From HGM10836 sp045580645 (GTDB lineage: Bacteria > Bacillota_I > Bacilli_A > RF39 > UBA660), in contig JAZNOG010000043.1 in the NCBI GenBank assembly GCA_045580645.1, positions 1-13,367 on the forward strand: DNA of 13,367 nucleotides, in the 5' to 3' direction. Shown here piece after piece: positions 13,077 to 13,367 of this stretch. The notes beneath the pieces were generated by a model. It ran no database searches. It was not told the DNA's origin and was given only the letters and a program-made list of their open reading frames with translations. How positions within the stretch are numbered: the first letter of the stretch is position 1; the number at the start of each line of letters is the position of its first letter. Made by a program: the position numbers and the translations under genes.

Positions 13077-13367
13077 TTAAATACTAATAATATCCATTTC
13101 TTCTGCAAATATATATGCTTCTTTTCCCCCTAATTTAAACGCCTCTTTTAGTTCTATTATCTTTATTTTCTCTTGAATATCAATAATCTCCAAAACTGCT
13201 TTCTTTTCTTCATCTGTCATGTCTATAATTTTTTCATCTTCTAAAAATGTCTGTGTTTTAGGATATTCTTTCATTATTTTTCTTTTTTTATCTCGTAGAT
13301 TTTTATAGTCTTCTCTATCAATTAGTTTATTTGTTCTATGATTATCAAAAAAAGCTAAAAAATCATC
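13077..13367 (-). CDS. Unrecognised small protein, 3' part only
   Basis: The frame is open from the right edge and encodes 96 visible residues ending MDIISI. An internal ATG at 13274 lacks a clear binding site, and the frame upstream of it (DDFLAFFDNHRTNKLIDREDY) has the same charged helical character, so the gene very probably starts outside the window. The visible part is entirely helical by appearance: a DYKNLRDKKRKIMKEYPKT stretch, a DMTDEEKKAVLEIIDIQEKI helix and a KEAFKLGGKEAYIFAEEMDI end. It reminds me of small helical hypothetical proteins of Clostridia, but I cannot name a family. It ends before a strong terminator and so belongs to a separate transcript. Confidence 0.7.
   Translation of the reverse strand, partial: DDFLAFFDNHRTNKLIDREDYKNLRDKKRKIMKEYPKTQTFLEDEKIIDMTDEEKKAVLEIIDIQEKIKIIELKEAFKLGGKEAYIFAEEMDIISI

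Noticed and set aside
13077..13274. A complete 65-residue gene starting at ATG 13274
   Set aside because: The frame is open through the right edge with similar composition and the ATG lacks a clear binding site, so it is better described as the end of a longer gene.
1..13367. Recoding of TGA as Trp or Gly (as in Mycoplasma or Gracilibacteria)
   Set aside because: TGA works as a stop at good gene ends, including the end of the shifted mobC and of the DUF3848 gene, and Trp is encoded by TGG in conserved places.

Overview
The window is the transfer region of an integrative/conjugative element (or conjugative plasmid) from a very AT-rich Gram-positive host, most likely Bacillota or a related low-GC lineage. 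All supported genes lie on the minus strand. They are tightly packed, mostly start behind GGAGG- or AAAGGAG-type ribosome binding sites, and stop at TAA, TAG or TGA. The gene set is the Tn1549/CTn-type Firmicutes layout: toprim protein, MobC, relaxase, PcfB, ArdC-like protein, VirD4, Maff2, TrbL/VirB6, PrgI, VirB4. I saw no plus-strand gene, rRNA, tRNA, CRISPR array, transposase or integrase.

Layout, in transcription order from the right edge. 13367-13077: 3' end of an unrecognised small gene, closed by a strong terminator. 12971-12792: a DUF6440-type gene with its own promoter and terminator. 12698-10781: DUF3848 protein, DUF3991/toprim primase-like protein and a small DpnD/PcfM-like protein. 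10780-10674: palindromes and a GC-rich patch, the best oriT candidate. 10673-8974: MobC and relaxase. 8977-7029: PcfB, ArdC-like protein and a small conserved protein. 7039-5200: VirD4 coupling protein. 5234-103: the channel genes (Maff2 small membrane protein, TrbL/VirB6, two unknown proteins, PrgI, VirB4). 122-1: start of a membrane-anchored protein, possibly a class B sortase. Together these would nick DNA at oriT, hand it to VirD4 and export it through a VirB4-powered type IV channel.

The outstanding observation concerns reading frame. VirD4 is broken in a naive reading by four single-base +1 displacements, and MobC by one. All five are the same event: an in-frame CGG codon where the frame must advance one base, so that CGGA or CGGT is passed and GGA or GGT is read as glycine. 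In virD4 each of these glycines is one I know to be conserved (Walker A, DPKGE, IVGN, LGGNEQ). In mobC the shift restores a 64-residue C-terminus that stops 7 bases before the relaxase start. I scanned the window by eye for every CGG on the coding strand and found 14. Five are in frame and all five are shift sites; the other nine are out of frame. CGG is therefore never needed as an ordinary codon here (about 4,300 codons), while CGA, CGT, AGA and AGG all occur in frame. This looks like a systematic +1 decoding rule ('CGGN = Gly') or programmed frameshifting at an unassigned CGG codon, rather than random gene decay. A systematic sequencing or assembly error must be excluded. The conclusion rests on reading the sequence without any computation.
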